Shown here piece after piece: positions 54,556-64,000 of a stretch of DNA of 64,000 nucleotides. The translations under genes were made by a program, and so were the position numbers. Each line of letters starts with the position of its first letter. Position 1 is the first letter of the stretch. The notes under the pieces were generated by a model that made no database searches, had not been told where the DNA came from, and saw nothing but the letters and a program-made list of their open reading frames with translations. The stretch is from Plazaster borealis. Its lineage: Eukaryota; Echinodermata; Asteroidea; Forcipulatida; Labidiasteridae. The stretch is from the NCBI GenBank assembly GCA_021014325.1, contig CM037472.1, positions 7,316,001 to 7,380,000 on the forward strand, given 5' to 3'.

Positions 54556-54890
54556 ACTAGTCCATGCCTACGAATCATTAAACCACAATGCTCAATATTA
54601 TCTCTCTTCACTTTTTGAAATCCATGACTGCCCGTACTCTCTTCGAAGCTATGATAATATCTCCCTCCTGGTGACCAAGTCATGCAAACAAGCCGATGAG
54701 AGAACTTTTTCCACTGCTGCCTCCCACAGTGGAACGGTCTTCCTGTCCCCATTTAAAAAGCCAATACTGTTTTGTCCTTCAAAAACTTGTAGCTGGTTGT
54801 CCCCATTTTTTGGTCTTTCTGTCTCCCTTAAGCACCTTGTATCCTTTGGTAATTTGGCGCTATATAAATCCAGTTATTATTATTATTATT
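54556..54890 (+). pseudogene. L2-like LINE 3' end
   Basis: Truncated, decayed C-terminal region of an L2-type protein (HAYESLNHNAQYYLSSLF, then ERTFSTAASHSG), followed by a 3' UTR ending TTTGGCGCTATATAAATCCA and an ATT repeat tail. Frame is broken before the stop. Confidence 0.6.
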
Positions 54891-54892
54891 AA

Positions 54893-55179
54893 CTCCTGCA
54901 TGGGTGGATGGATCTTGCTTTTCTTGTGAGATTGGAGAGAGCTGTGTAGTTTCTTGGGAGCAGAGTGGGAGACCTTGATCCCTGCTTGCCGGAAAATACA
55001 CTGGAGACGGTGGGAGGGGGGACCTAAGGAGGGTCAACAAAAAACCCGAGGGTGTAGGAGGTTGACCTTGGGTATACCGGACCCTTTGAACAAGGTTGGG
55101 GGCAGACCTGCTTGTCTTGATCTGCTTGGAGTTGTACCTGTTCCGCTGCAAGATTGGTTTGACAAAACGATGAGTGAAT
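54893..55179. other. No gene seen
   Basis: Opposing frames here are shadows of one another and show no recognised domain. Confidence 0.4.
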
Positions 55180-55850
55180 AATCATCTTCTCAGGCCGAAA
55201 AGCACCGCTTACACAAAATAGCTATGAACGACTGCGAAGAAAGCAGTATTCACCACTGTCCACAAGGAAGTTCAAGCCAAGCTACGAAAGATGCAGGATA
55301 ACTGGCTCAGTAAACAAAACCAGTTAAATCCAGGGCTGTGCTGACAGGAAAGACTCCAAGCACTTCTGTGATGCCTTGAACACTGAAAGCTCTCTACATT
55401 GTACGTTGGCCACAGCACTTCAGTTCCTCTCCCTCATCTGTGCAAGTGGCTCATTGCAGATGGACTGAACACTTCGATGCAGTCTTGAACCGACCGTCCT
55501 CCATCAATGACGAGGCTATTCAATGCCTCCTTCAGGTTCCAGTCAACCAGGAATTCGCTTTGACACCAAGTTCTAAGGAGACTCAGGAGGCCATTAGTTG
55601 GCTGTCCAGTGGAAATGCGCCAGGTATTGACGCTATACAAGACAATCAGGAATATCAGGATGCCCTGTCCCTAGGCAGAGGCTGGTAAACATCTTCAAAT
55701 CCATGTAGGAGCTAAGTGTCATACTTTAGGACTTCAACGATGCCTCCATTGTACACCGTCATTAAAGGAAAGGAAATCACCAATCCCGTGAAAACCACCG
55801 AGGCATGTTGCTCCTGTCCATCCTCATTTGTTGGCTTAACGACGCCTGAA
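55180..55850 (+). pseudogene. LINE remnant, linker to early RT
   Basis: Decayed non-LTR fragment. It encodes a linker resembling VQAKLRKMQDNWLS (about 55260-55310). After a shift, HCRWTEHFDAVLNRPSSIND and LLQVPVNQEFALTPSSKETQEAISWLSSGNAPGIDAI (55440-55650) follow. A DFNDASIVH block then runs into a CDNHRG-like block (55710-55800) in other frames. This is the region just before and at the start of RT in a common invertebrate LINE class. No catalytic box remains. Confidence 0.6.
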
Positions 55851-56539
55851 TTCACCGATCGGTGCGTCCAGTTGTCTTGCCCTCTGGCGGTTCTGGCTGA
55901 TCTACTGCTTTATCCAGCTCCGGGCGGAAGGTGCGGCCTGAGTCTGATCCTGAGAGGTTACCAGAAGGACACAAAGACAGAGTGTCAGCAGACACAGTAG
56001 GACCCATGGTAATTTAGGGGTCCCTCTGTGACGCATGCAACCCAGACTGGTTTAACTTTCCCGTGGCAAGGCTCACCATAGTTGCATTCAATTGTTGCAT
56101 ATTTTGTAAAAATAGCGAACTAGTTGGGTATTTCTCTCTTTGACTTGCCGATTCGTATGACCATCTAGATACAATGTTCCTCCCATTCGATGGAGCCCAC
56201 TCACGCCTCGAGGCCATTTAACTTCTCAGCACTGACATTTTTAGTGGCAAGTTTCAAGAGCTGATGGAAGATGTAGCCAAGCATTATGAAGCCACTGAAA
56301 AAATTACCTCAGGAAGCTTCCAGAACCAAAGGGGTCTATGCAAGTAAAACGTGGGAACAAGAAGAATCTCTGAAGCCCTTTCATATTAAATCCAACATCC
56401 AATCATTCACTCAGCCCGGCCTCCAACTGCCCATAGGGAAGAAAAATGTCTAGCAACCAACATCTTTTGGTCATCAGGCACATGGTGCAAGATCCTCTTT
56501 TGCTCCCTGAGCTAGAGGGGGATATGGTGGGGGCGGGGT
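55851..56539. other. No gene seen
   Basis: 56378-56440 is the dispersed repeat also found at 35648-35725. A local frame at 55716-56000 has no recognised domain beyond the LINE remnant at its start. Confidence 0.4.
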
Positions 56540-57850
56540 TTGGCGGAAATGAAACATCCGCAGCTGCACCGATCCCAGTCTCGGGCCTGTCAGGGGTTAC
56601 CTAAGGTTCTTCGCAGGAACCTGGGCCCATTTCTCTTCCAACCGGTGGGTGCTTGCAATAGTAAACAATGGCTACACTCCAGAGTTTACAAGCACCCCTC
56701 TGTCGGACAAAGTTTTACGCTCCACTCCAGTGCCTTCAACTTTAGCCGAGTGCCAGGCTCTGGAGTGGGAAATCTTTTTGCTTCTGTGAATGCAAGCAAT
56801 CAGACTAGTTCCCAGGCTTCTGCTCAACATTCTTCCTATCTCCAAAGAAGTCTCTGGGGGAGTGTCACCCAATTTGAATTAAACATGTGCATAAAGCCAA
56901 GGAGATTTAACATGGAGTCACTTCGCACAGTGCTGGATTCCCTAAGGGCCCCAGCATGGGGGACATCCCTGGACTTGAGGGATGCCTACAATGTACCTGC
57001 ATGTGCCAATCCGAGGAGATCACTCAACATTTCTGTGTTTCCAATACTCGGGATTGGTGTATGAATTCAAGGTTCTACCATTTGGTTTTTCAACTGCACC
57101 CAGAGTCTTTACTCGATTGGCCAAGGTCGTACACGTAGCAGACAGCGAAACATGTACATTTTTGTTTACCTGGATGACTGGTTGATCATGGCCTGAACAG
57201 AAAAAGAAGTTCGCACTGTTTTTGGTTTTCTGATCAATGAGGAAAAGTCTCGACCAATTCCGTCAAAGTGCTCCACTTTCCTCAGAGCACAGGTAGACCT
57301 CACTTGAGATTTAGCATTTCCAGCTCGAGAATGGATACAGAATCTTCTTGAATGCTGTACCCATTTTGTGACAGTCGGACAAGCTCCAGCAATAGCATAG
57401 CTTCGAATCCTCGGTCCTATGGCCAGCATGGTACATGTAGACGTGATTCCATACTGCCGATTACGCATGAGACCAAAACAACTTCACCTCTTGGCATTCT
57501 ACAGACCAAAGCTTCACCTATTATCCTTACTGGTTCCTGTACATTCCCTGGTTCGCAGTCATATTCTGTGGTGGTGCACTGGTCAGAATCTGAACCTCGG
57601 ATTGCAGTTTCCTGTTCCTCAACCAACTCTGGTTTTCACAACAGATGCATCAAACACAGGTTGGAAGCTCACATAGGGGAAGACTTGGTAGCGGGTGTCT
57701 GGTGCCTAGCAGAGCAACACCTACACATCAGTGTCTTGGAAGTCTTGGCAGTGCACAAGGATCAAAAACCTGTCTTCTGTCCGTTCAAGCCCCTTGAGTA
57801 CCTTATTGGTAGATACGTGCGCACGTATCAGCCCCTTGTTGGCCACTAAA
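56540..57850 (+). pseudogene. DIRS-like retroelement: RT and RNase H region
   Basis: Plus-strand frames in series cover a DIRS/Ngaro-type RT. They include WGTSLDLRDAY (first catalytic Asp), FQYSGLVYEFKVLPFGFSTAPRVFTR, a YLDDW-like box split across frames near 57165-57185, EEKSRPIPSKCSTFLRAQVDL, and LVFTTDASNTGW (RNase H Asp) with ISVLEVLAV (Glu). DIRS elements insert with a tyrosine recombinase; none is visible here. At least five frame changes show that it is dead. Confidence 0.65.
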
Positions 57851-58252
57851 TCACCTAAGACTTTGAGTAATCCCTCAGCACAAACACACACCATTCTTTG
57901 ACTTTCGGAGTCTGTTTTTTTGCCCTCGGCAAAGCATACAATACACTTCTACACATTTAATTGAATGGCAATGATAATATTAATCAATTATCTCAATACT
58001 TTTCTGGCGATGGTTAATAATAGCCATAGCTTAAAAGAAACACAATTTGCTGCCGATTTAGATTTTATTGTACAACAAATATTTAACAACCAGGTGAAGA
58101 TAAAAGCCATAGATTTATAAATTGTTGATATTGATATCAAAGTAATAGATAAAGTAAAGATAGTCAAGTCATTTCAACAGACCTTAGAAACAGGCTGTAG
58201 TAAATGATTTTGTTGTTAATAATCTGTGCCATCTCATCTTTTATGCTTTCAG
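57851..58252. other. Intron end, no element recognised
   Basis: AT-rich DNA leading to the acceptor TTATGCTTTCAG (to 58252). Confidence 0.5.
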
Positions 58253-58317
58253 GCAGATTGGAAGGAACACAAGCTGGTGCAGAATCTACTATCATCTTTA
58301 TGGGAAGCAAAAGTGCT
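58253..58317 (+). CDS. DYNC2LI1: DYNC2LI1, exon with start of the P-loop
   Basis: 65-bp exon. Joined to the last base of the 44250-44311 exon it encodes GRLEGTQAGAESTIIFMGSKSA and ends in phase 0 before GTAAGT. The variable linker and then a hydrophobic beta strand (STIIFMGSK) fit the N-terminal G-domain fold of dynein light intermediate chains. GSKSA is the first half of a Walker A motif, whose second half (GKT) begins the next exon. The phase match with both neighbours is exact, which strongly supports the model. Confidence 0.85.
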
Positions 58318-58517
58318 GTAAGTGAAGCCATTTGAAAAGTATGGTCTCATTTTTAAATGCAGTTTTAATTTGAATTGCCCACTTATTAAGTATTTTTTCT
58401 CCTATTTGTTGTAACTCATTGGTGTAATAATATATTTTTCCTGTTAAATAACAAACTATATAAATAAACTACTTTTGATTATCTGACTCTGACTGACCTT
58501 TGTGAGTCATGATTTGG
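58318..58517. other. Intron, nothing recognised
   Basis: First part of the 5.05-kb intron between the two P-loop exons (58318-63370). Confidence 0.5.
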
Positions 58518-59220
58518 AATAGACTCTGCAAGTCTCGCGCGCATTCAAACTTCCGGGACCATTGTGGTCTTAACCATATGGAGTTTTACGTGGGCGAGAT
58601 TTGATTCGTCAATTACTTTAGTTGAAGTAGTTTATGACTATGAAAATTATATGTTGTTGGGAATATATTTAGTGATATAAAAATTATGAAAGTAAAATCA
58701 ATTCAAGAATATAACAAAGAAATCCGAGAATTAAACTTGACCTCAGCTTCCGGTTACTGCACAAAACATAGCATTTTGTGCTCACCTCTGATCACAAAAC
58801 TTATGTAAAATCTTGTTTTGGATGCGCGATGATAATCGCCAGATGCTGTAATTGCAAAGCAAGCCTTTTCATTACAGTCTATGGTTGTTGAGGTGTCAGT
58901 GTCCTCTATAAACTGCGTCAAGCGTTAATTTTACGCCCGTGTGACCATCGCGAATTCGCGTAAGGGGTTTCTAAAAAGTTAAGATCAAATAAGCATCCTT
59001 GTCCCAGAGTTTTAATTTTGTTTGAATAATAATTAACATATTATTTGTGCATTTATTATAAAAGCTAAAACTAATTTTATAACAATTGTAATGAGTATTT
59101 TTGTTGTTCAGATTTTGTCATTAGATATAAGTTGAAACAAAGATTTGATTTCAGAAAAAAAATGTTCTTCGTTTGACATGTTTCCTCGTTCCGATATGCG
59201 CGAGACTTGCACAGTCTATT
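58518..59220. mobile_element. 703-bp MITE, family B, inverted copy
   Basis: AATAGACTCTGCAAGTCTCG at the left and its complement at 59201-59220 delimit it. It is inverted relative to the 41242-41952 copy, and the two flank the long DYNC2LI1 intron insertions. Shared interior words include GGACCATTGTGGTC and CCTCTATAAACTGCGTCAAG. Confidence 0.75.
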
Positions 59221-59221
59221 G

Positions 59222-59390
59222 GACTTGACAGTGAGGACTCTGACTTGGACTCCACAGTGATTACTCTGAATTGGATTCCACAGTACAGACTCCGACTTGG
59301 ACTCCATAGTGAGTACTCAAAATTGGACTCCACAGTGAGGACTGAGGACTCTGACTTGGACTCCACAGTGTGGACTTGGACTTGAGGATT
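59222..59390. repeat. GACTTGGACTCCACAGTGAG minisatellite
   Basis: About five to six direct, diverged units around GACTTGGACTCCACAGTGAG. The phase of CT/AC variants differs between units. It begins immediately after the MITE border. It creates repetitive Ser/Asp frames that are not genes. Confidence 0.7.
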
Positions 59391-59427
59391 AAAGAGTCAA
59401 AGTACAAAACTTCTTGAACAATACATG

Positions 59428-60299
59428 TACCATAATTTCCTGCAGATAAGACGCGTCTTATCTGACTTTCGAAGGTAAAAAAAATCATTGCGTCTTATCT
59501 TCCGGTGTGCCTTATCTGATTTCGATTGAGTTCATTGTGGTGATTACAATGCTAAATCTTACATTTATACTGCAAAATAGTTCCTTTATTTCGTCCAGGG
59601 TAATTCTAAATGTCACATTTTTCTTAAAATAAAACCTAAACCGTTCTCACTTTTGACGAAACTTACCGAAGAACGAAGTCACTGGCCATGCTGCTGCCCA
59701 CAATAATAATAACAATACCGTCGCGGATGAGCAACGATCAATGCTGCAAACAGTGCACAGCTATCACATGACAGGTACTAGTCTTTATTAAACAAGTCGT
59801 TTTTGAATGTTATCGTGAATTTCGCGACAGAGTGTGTACGTTTCCTATTGTGAAGCACAGACATATAATACCTATTATGTCTGTGATGTGAAAGCATTAT
59901 TAATAAAGCACCCTCTAACGTCCGTTGGTTCTTGCATGTATTGGAGTATTCAAAGAGATAGCGAAGACAAGCAGCCAATCATTGGGAAAACGTTGGGAAA
60001 ACGTGTATCTACGCGTGCTTGTTGTGTAAAACGAAAAACTGTAAAGCTATGGTTTTAGAAAAAATCTTTAAAACGAACATGGACAAAATAATAATGAAAA
60101 AAAAACCAGTGATGTTTTGCTCGTCTTCGTGATTATTAAAATACGATCCCTTTTCGCTATGGTAAGTGTGCTTATACCATACAATGACCCCTGTACATGT
60201 ATGTGTTGATGTACAAGCAGTATGTAACTTCGCGAGCATATGTGAAAGATATATTGCGCCTTATGCGGCGGAGCGCCTTATCTGCAGGAATCTATGGTA
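59428..60299. mobile_element. 872-bp MITE with CAGATAAG ends
   Basis: Left TACCATAATTTCCTGCAGAT and the complement of the right end (TACCATAGATTCCTGCAGAT) pair, followed on both sides by AAGRCGC repeats of CTTATCT words. The TACCRTA start and ATAAG/ATAARC-CGC subterminal motifs resemble the outer element at 13521-27923, so both may be one superfamily with TA targets. Confidence 0.7.
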
Positions 60300-60479
60300 C
60301 TTCTCTCTTGTATTACTTAATTATGGAAAACCAAAGCCAGCAGATATGTACAAGTACATGTACCTGCACAAAATTGATGAAACGAACAGTTACAAGTGGT
60401 CTTGAAGCTCAGTATTCTATTGGCTGCCAAAGTTTATCAAAACTATTAAGCATTGTGTAACAGACAGTTGAAGTTAATG

Positions 60480-61280
60480 ACTGTATGACACTAACAATTA
60501 TCATGAACTGCTGCATTGCATCACCACTTCTGTTTAACATCTACATGTATGCTGATTGCTTGATGCATATTGCCTTAGACGGTTTTGATGCATATTGCCT
60601 TAGACGGTTTTGATGGTGGTGTAAAGATTAGTGGCCAATTGGTGAACAATATTCAGAATGCAGACGATACAATGCTATTGGCAAATTCTCTAGCTGAACT
60701 ACAAGATTTGATAGAACGCTTAGGGATTGCTTGCGAAGACCCAGGTTTATTCTTCAACGTTAGGAAAACAAAGACCATGGCTTGTTTTAATAATGATGAG
60801 CCGGTACTGTTAACAGTGGGTGGTCAAGTGATTGATGTTGTACGAATTCTTCAATTTTTTTGGCAGCTATATCACAAACAAAGGTGGTAGTGCAAAGGAG
60901 GTGAAACAAGGTTCACAATTGCAAGACAAACAGCCCTAGACAAAGTACAATATACCAGCTGGCTTCAAAATTCACAGAAAGAGCTGGTGTTGCCTAAACC
61001 GTCTCCTCACATTTCATGGGATGCACTGGACACATGCTACACAAGTGGCATATGAAGCCAACACCCGAGTGTGACTGTGGGGCTGCTGATCAGACTGCAG
61101 TGCAAGGCACATCGTCAACGAGTGCCCCATTAGAAAACTGGACATTGGCATCGTTCGTCTGGCCAGCTCTGACCCAATTGCGATACAATGGCTGTTGGAT
61201 ATGGACATCGACATTTGACATCTGGGTCGTTGTTGCATACAAGAGAAGAAGCCATAGATCTGTCAAAAATCTGTAAAATG
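60480..61280 (+). pseudogene. LINE remnants: RT palm/thumb and C-terminal scrap
   Basis: First piece (about 60520-60890): MHIALDGFDGGVKISGQLVN, a degraded catalytic box in QNADDTMLLANS (YADD has become NADD), then the FFNVRKTKTMACFN thumb block. Second piece (61016-61276, shifted): MLHKWHMKPTPECDCGAADQ, a C-terminal zinc-like block. There is an imperfect 22-bp direct duplication of GCATATTGCCTTAGACGG near 60563 and 60589. Inactive. Confidence 0.6.
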
Positions 61281-61804
61281 TGCAATTGCCAACTTTTTTG
61301 TATGCTTACTTCGTGCTGCAAAGAAAGGAAGGATTCTTTTACCAGACAGTCACAATGAGGGCTCCGAATTGGAAGAAATATCACTAATGAAGTGATCTGC
61401 CCCGTCGTATTAGTCTTGATTGGTGACAGTCATTTTGTTAACGTAGTCGCCTATATCGCAACACGAATTACAAGAGTCAATCTCTTCATTATCTTCCGCT
61501 AAAGATGGCAATGTGGAATCAAATTCTGAATCGGATTCTGATTCCACATCGTCATCTTCACATCGGAAGTTAACGAAATAATCTTCTACGTAGCCAACCA
61601 TCTCTCTCTACTCCCTGACAAGATTGGCATCACGGAGATCATTCAAAGCCTCAGCCAGACACTGATCCTTTGAACCCATACTTTTAAAAGCAAATAATTT
61701 ACGAAAAATATATAAAATCTGTTTGTTAAAATAGTAAATAATTATCAAATTCTTTTCGCTCAGAGCAAAAAATGTCAGTTGAGTTGAACACAGTTGACAG
61801 GTAT
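61281..61804 (-). other. Unrecognised acidic frame
   Basis: The minus strand has a 63-codon frame (61601-61410) with an ATG and a Glu/Asp/Ser-rich sequence (EDDDVESESDSEFDSTLPSL) and CNSCCDIGD. Upstream, a separate frame (61880-61608) ends DQCLAEALNDLRDANLVRE. A stop lies between them. Acidic N-termini occur in several DNA transposases, but no catalytic domain is visible, so no function is proposed. Confidence 0.25.
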
Positions 61805-62000
61805 TGCGCTGTGTTTTGCGTGGCACGTTATAAACAGTCACATGACAGTCACCTGACAGTGAATAGACAACGAATCCCATTCACAGCGCATGCACAAGCT
61901 GTGTTTTTGCGTGGCACGCACATTGTAAACAGTCACATGACAGTCACCTGACAGTAGATAAACAACGAATCCCATTCATGATTCACAGCGTATGCGCAAG
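61805..62000. repeat. Tandem duplication of about 95 bp
   Basis: A unit starting TTTTGCGTGGCACG and containing ACAGTCACATGACAGTCACC and ACAACGAATCCCATTCA is present twice in direct orientation (about 61810-61900 and 61905-61998), with small indels. Confidence 0.75.
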
Positions 62001-63370
62001 CTTGACAATTCGCGCATTGACCAGTCGGTGCACTACACTGCGTACACGTTACAGAAAAGATTCACGCCCCTAGTAACAAGTGCTGTTTGTCTTCATGTCA
62101 GAAAATTACCGTCCTTGCTTTTGCATTTGACCTTTAACCTTTTCTATTTCTAAAAGTAGCAAGCCAACGTCCTCGGCTTTTAGATGATACCAAATTTATA
62201 ATAGGGGTGTTCCAAATAATGTCCTGCCAGATGTGTAAAAAGACGCAACTTTCAACGGAATCCATGGACACCGATCGTGAACAAACCTTGAACAAAATAA
62301 AATATACATCCAATATTACAAATTATGAAAGTGTGGATATGACAATGTCAAAAATGGAAGAAAAAAAATAATACAACACCAACGAAAAGTTTTTCACCCT
62401 TTCAACATTGACGAGCCCATTACATGAAATAGCAAAGCGCGACTTACGGGCCTTTTTCGCAGAGCGGGTCACATAGAGTAGATCATCATAATGCAATGGC
62501 AACCAAGAATGAAATATTTGTGATCGGCAGCTAAAAACCTTCAAACGATACATGTCCATAGATTTTTTAATCCAGTTCTTGCAGTTCGAAAGCTGGATGG
62601 TGTGTCACACATAATATAATAAATTGTAACAGGGGATTCAGTTCGGGTTGTTGATCTCCGTTCGACCTTTCTGCCTCCATAGTCTGACCGGACAGGATTT
62701 CACTTCAGTACAAAATACCAGGTGATACAGTCTGTCTGCTCAGAGCCTGCATTGAATAGCAATCAGCGTTTCACAGGGCCCGGACGGACTCGGTGCAAGC
62801 CGAACACGATAACAGTCATTTCCAACACAACACGACATGTTACCATGCAACTACATACACATGTACATGTACAGTACGTGTATACAGTTTCAGTAAACAT
62901 CACTTACATCTAGGTACCATACACATACTCTGTCTCTGAATGCCTCATTATAAATTATGAGCATTAACCTTGTTTTTATCTGCCTGTTTTTTCCGGGGAG
63001 CTTTTCCAAAATTGTCAAGACTGTTTCGATCCAGATTTATAGAATTGCTCAGTCCCTGCCGAGTCAGCCTCCCAAACAGTTGAATTGCGCCGGCTACCAG
63101 TGACTAATAGAAAAAACAGCGTCGCCAATTAAGACTACCGTCGTATGAGAGGGAAGGAAGGAGTTCATAAAATTCAATCAATGAAAAAAATATATATGTA
63201 TCATGGTTCAATGGTAACAAATACCTTACTAAACAAAAGAATTATTTAGTCTTGATTATTTAGAATTAGTCTTAATTTTGTCATTAATCATTGATTAATC
63301 AACATTTACATACTTACATAATATTTAATATTTACATATTTAGTTTTGTTGTGTCTTGTCTTTATTTCAG
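62001..63370. other. Intron, no gene seen
   Basis: Rest of the intron between the P-loop exons. Contains TACATGTACATGTAC runs near 62858; ends in acceptor TGTCTTTATTTCAG. Short frames are unsupported. Confidence 0.5.
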
Positions 63371-63475
63371 GGAAAGACGTCTATAATACTGCGATTTCTT
63401 GAGAAAGAGGAACCTCCCAAGCCAACTACAGCACTTGAATATACTTTTGGTAGAAAAGCCAAAGGACACAACATG
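63371..63475 (+). CDS. DYNC2LI1: DYNC2LI1, exon with GKT and switch region
   Basis: 105-bp, phase-0 exon encoding [20 protein letters not shown] then [15 protein letters not shown], ending before GTAGTT. With the previous exon the P-loop reads GSKSA-GKT, a full Walker A consensus. The [21 protein letters not shown] stretch is the most conserved signature of this chain in animals, where it differs from the dynein-1 light intermediate chains. The protein stabilises the dynein-2 complex at the ciliary base and tip. The donor is slightly weak (GTAGTT). The rest of the gene continues to the right of the window. Confidence 0.9.
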
Positions 63476-63544
63476 GTAGTTTTAATTACATTTTGTAGGG
63501 GAAAATAGAAATAGCTGTTGCAAACTGCTTACCAAAGAGAAGAA

Positions 63545-63800
63545 CCTATGGTTCAAAAGCAACATGTAACTTCTGCACCACTTGTTGGATTGTTACAATA
63601 TACATCTTGGAAAGGTCTTCAAACATTAAACAAATGCTACATAAAGTGTGACCCCATTAATTACTTTGACTCTTGTTCAAACCGGAAGTTGAACATTTCA
63701 AAATTCATATCTCAAGAACTACTTTTTTCATTTCATCACAATTTTTGCATCAGGTTGTAGATCTTTGAGCCTGCTCAAACCTTTGCACAGAGATGACAAC
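63545..63800 (-). mobile_element. Helitron-like repeat unit
   Basis: Holds one diverged array unit with GTGTGACCCCAT and TTCAAACCGGAAGTTGAAC, then TCAAGAACTACTTTTTTC and GTTGTAGATCTTTGAGCCTG, matching 51590-51710. It is a piece of the same family as at 45-47 kb. Confidence 0.6.
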
Positions 63801-63909
63801 AGTTTGACCTTTATGTGTAACGCACAATAGTGTAATAACACACGTAAATGTCAGTTTGCTCTACATGTACTGCGTATGAATGCATTCAACGTCGCTTTTG
63901 AATTTCTTT

Positions 63910-64000
63910 TTAGGTATTCATGCATTATGTGCAAGAACATGGTTTTTTTTCTGTTTTTTTTCCTTCATATTCTTTTTCTTCTTGCACGGAACTCTTCTCT
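63910..64000 (-). mobile_element. Helitron-like 3' end entering the right edge
   Basis: Starts TTAG (63910-63913) and a degraded hairpin GGTATTCATGCA...TGCAAGAACA, then a T/C-rich run and GGAACTCTTCTCT, the same order as 45265-45370. The element continues past the window. Confidence 0.5.

Overview
This is a transposon-saturated stretch of a large animal genome. Three short, correctly phased exons of a conserved ciliary gene show that it is nuclear metazoan DNA. Other clues point to a marine invertebrate deuterostome, most likely an echinoderm and possibly a sea star: abundant TACATGTA words, non-LTR retrotransposons with 2A-like leaders, BEL/Pao, DIRS-like and Penelope-like retroelements, and several TTAA-flanked short families whose ends I remember from echinoderm genomes. 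That placement is inference; no species-diagnostic sequence is present. There is no bacterial-style gene, operon, rRNA or CRISPR array.

Host genes. The + strand carries three exons of DYNC2LI1 (cytoplasmic dynein-2 light intermediate chain 1) at 44250-44311, 58253-58317 and 63371-63475. Their phases fit exactly, and the third intron boundary splits the P-loop. The first coding exon lies upstream and was not found; the rest lies beyond the window. A minus-strand segment at 43370-43503 could be the last exon of a paired-like homeobox gene (OAR-like tail). A possible exon lies at 12569-12704. Both are tentative.

Layout. 1-5.1 kb: end of a Helitron-like element, then decayed LINE copies and a perfect 59-bp inverted repeat. 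5.1-13.5 kb: short MITEs, a tRNA-derived SINE trace, palindrome arrays and a perfect 18-bp hairpin. 13.5-27.9 kb: a nested structure. A TA-flanked element with matching terminal repeats (13521-27923) encloses a BEL/Pao retrotransposon read on the minus strand. The BEL reverse transcriptase is interrupted by a nearly full-length L2-like LINE (about 17.0-21.03 kb, with a 2A-like motif), its gag by a TTAA-flanked DNA element (23056-24634), and its 5' LTR by another short element. A further inverted-repeat element (26.88-27.89 kb) sits in the outer element's right arm. 27.9-37 kb: several MITEs, minisatellites, a LINE remnant and fold-backs. 37.1-40.1 kb: a LINE split by an L2 tail fragment that is itself split by a Helitron-like element. 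40.3-45.2 kb: MITEs and the first recovered DYNC2LI1 exon. 45.2-51.7 kb: Helitron-like repeat arrays interrupted by a second 2A-bearing LINE. 52.4-57.9 kb: Penelope-like, hAT-type, L2, other LINE and DIRS-like remnants. 58.2-64 kb: two DYNC2LI1 exons separated by MITEs and LINE scraps.

Almost every long reading frame belongs to a retroelement and most are broken, so the proteins do not form a pathway. The main interest is the nesting, the 2A-bearing leaders of two LINEs, and a Helitron-like family whose copies carry CRE-like, ERR/SF-1-like and paired ETS-like sequence words. All coordinates and motif matches were made by eye.
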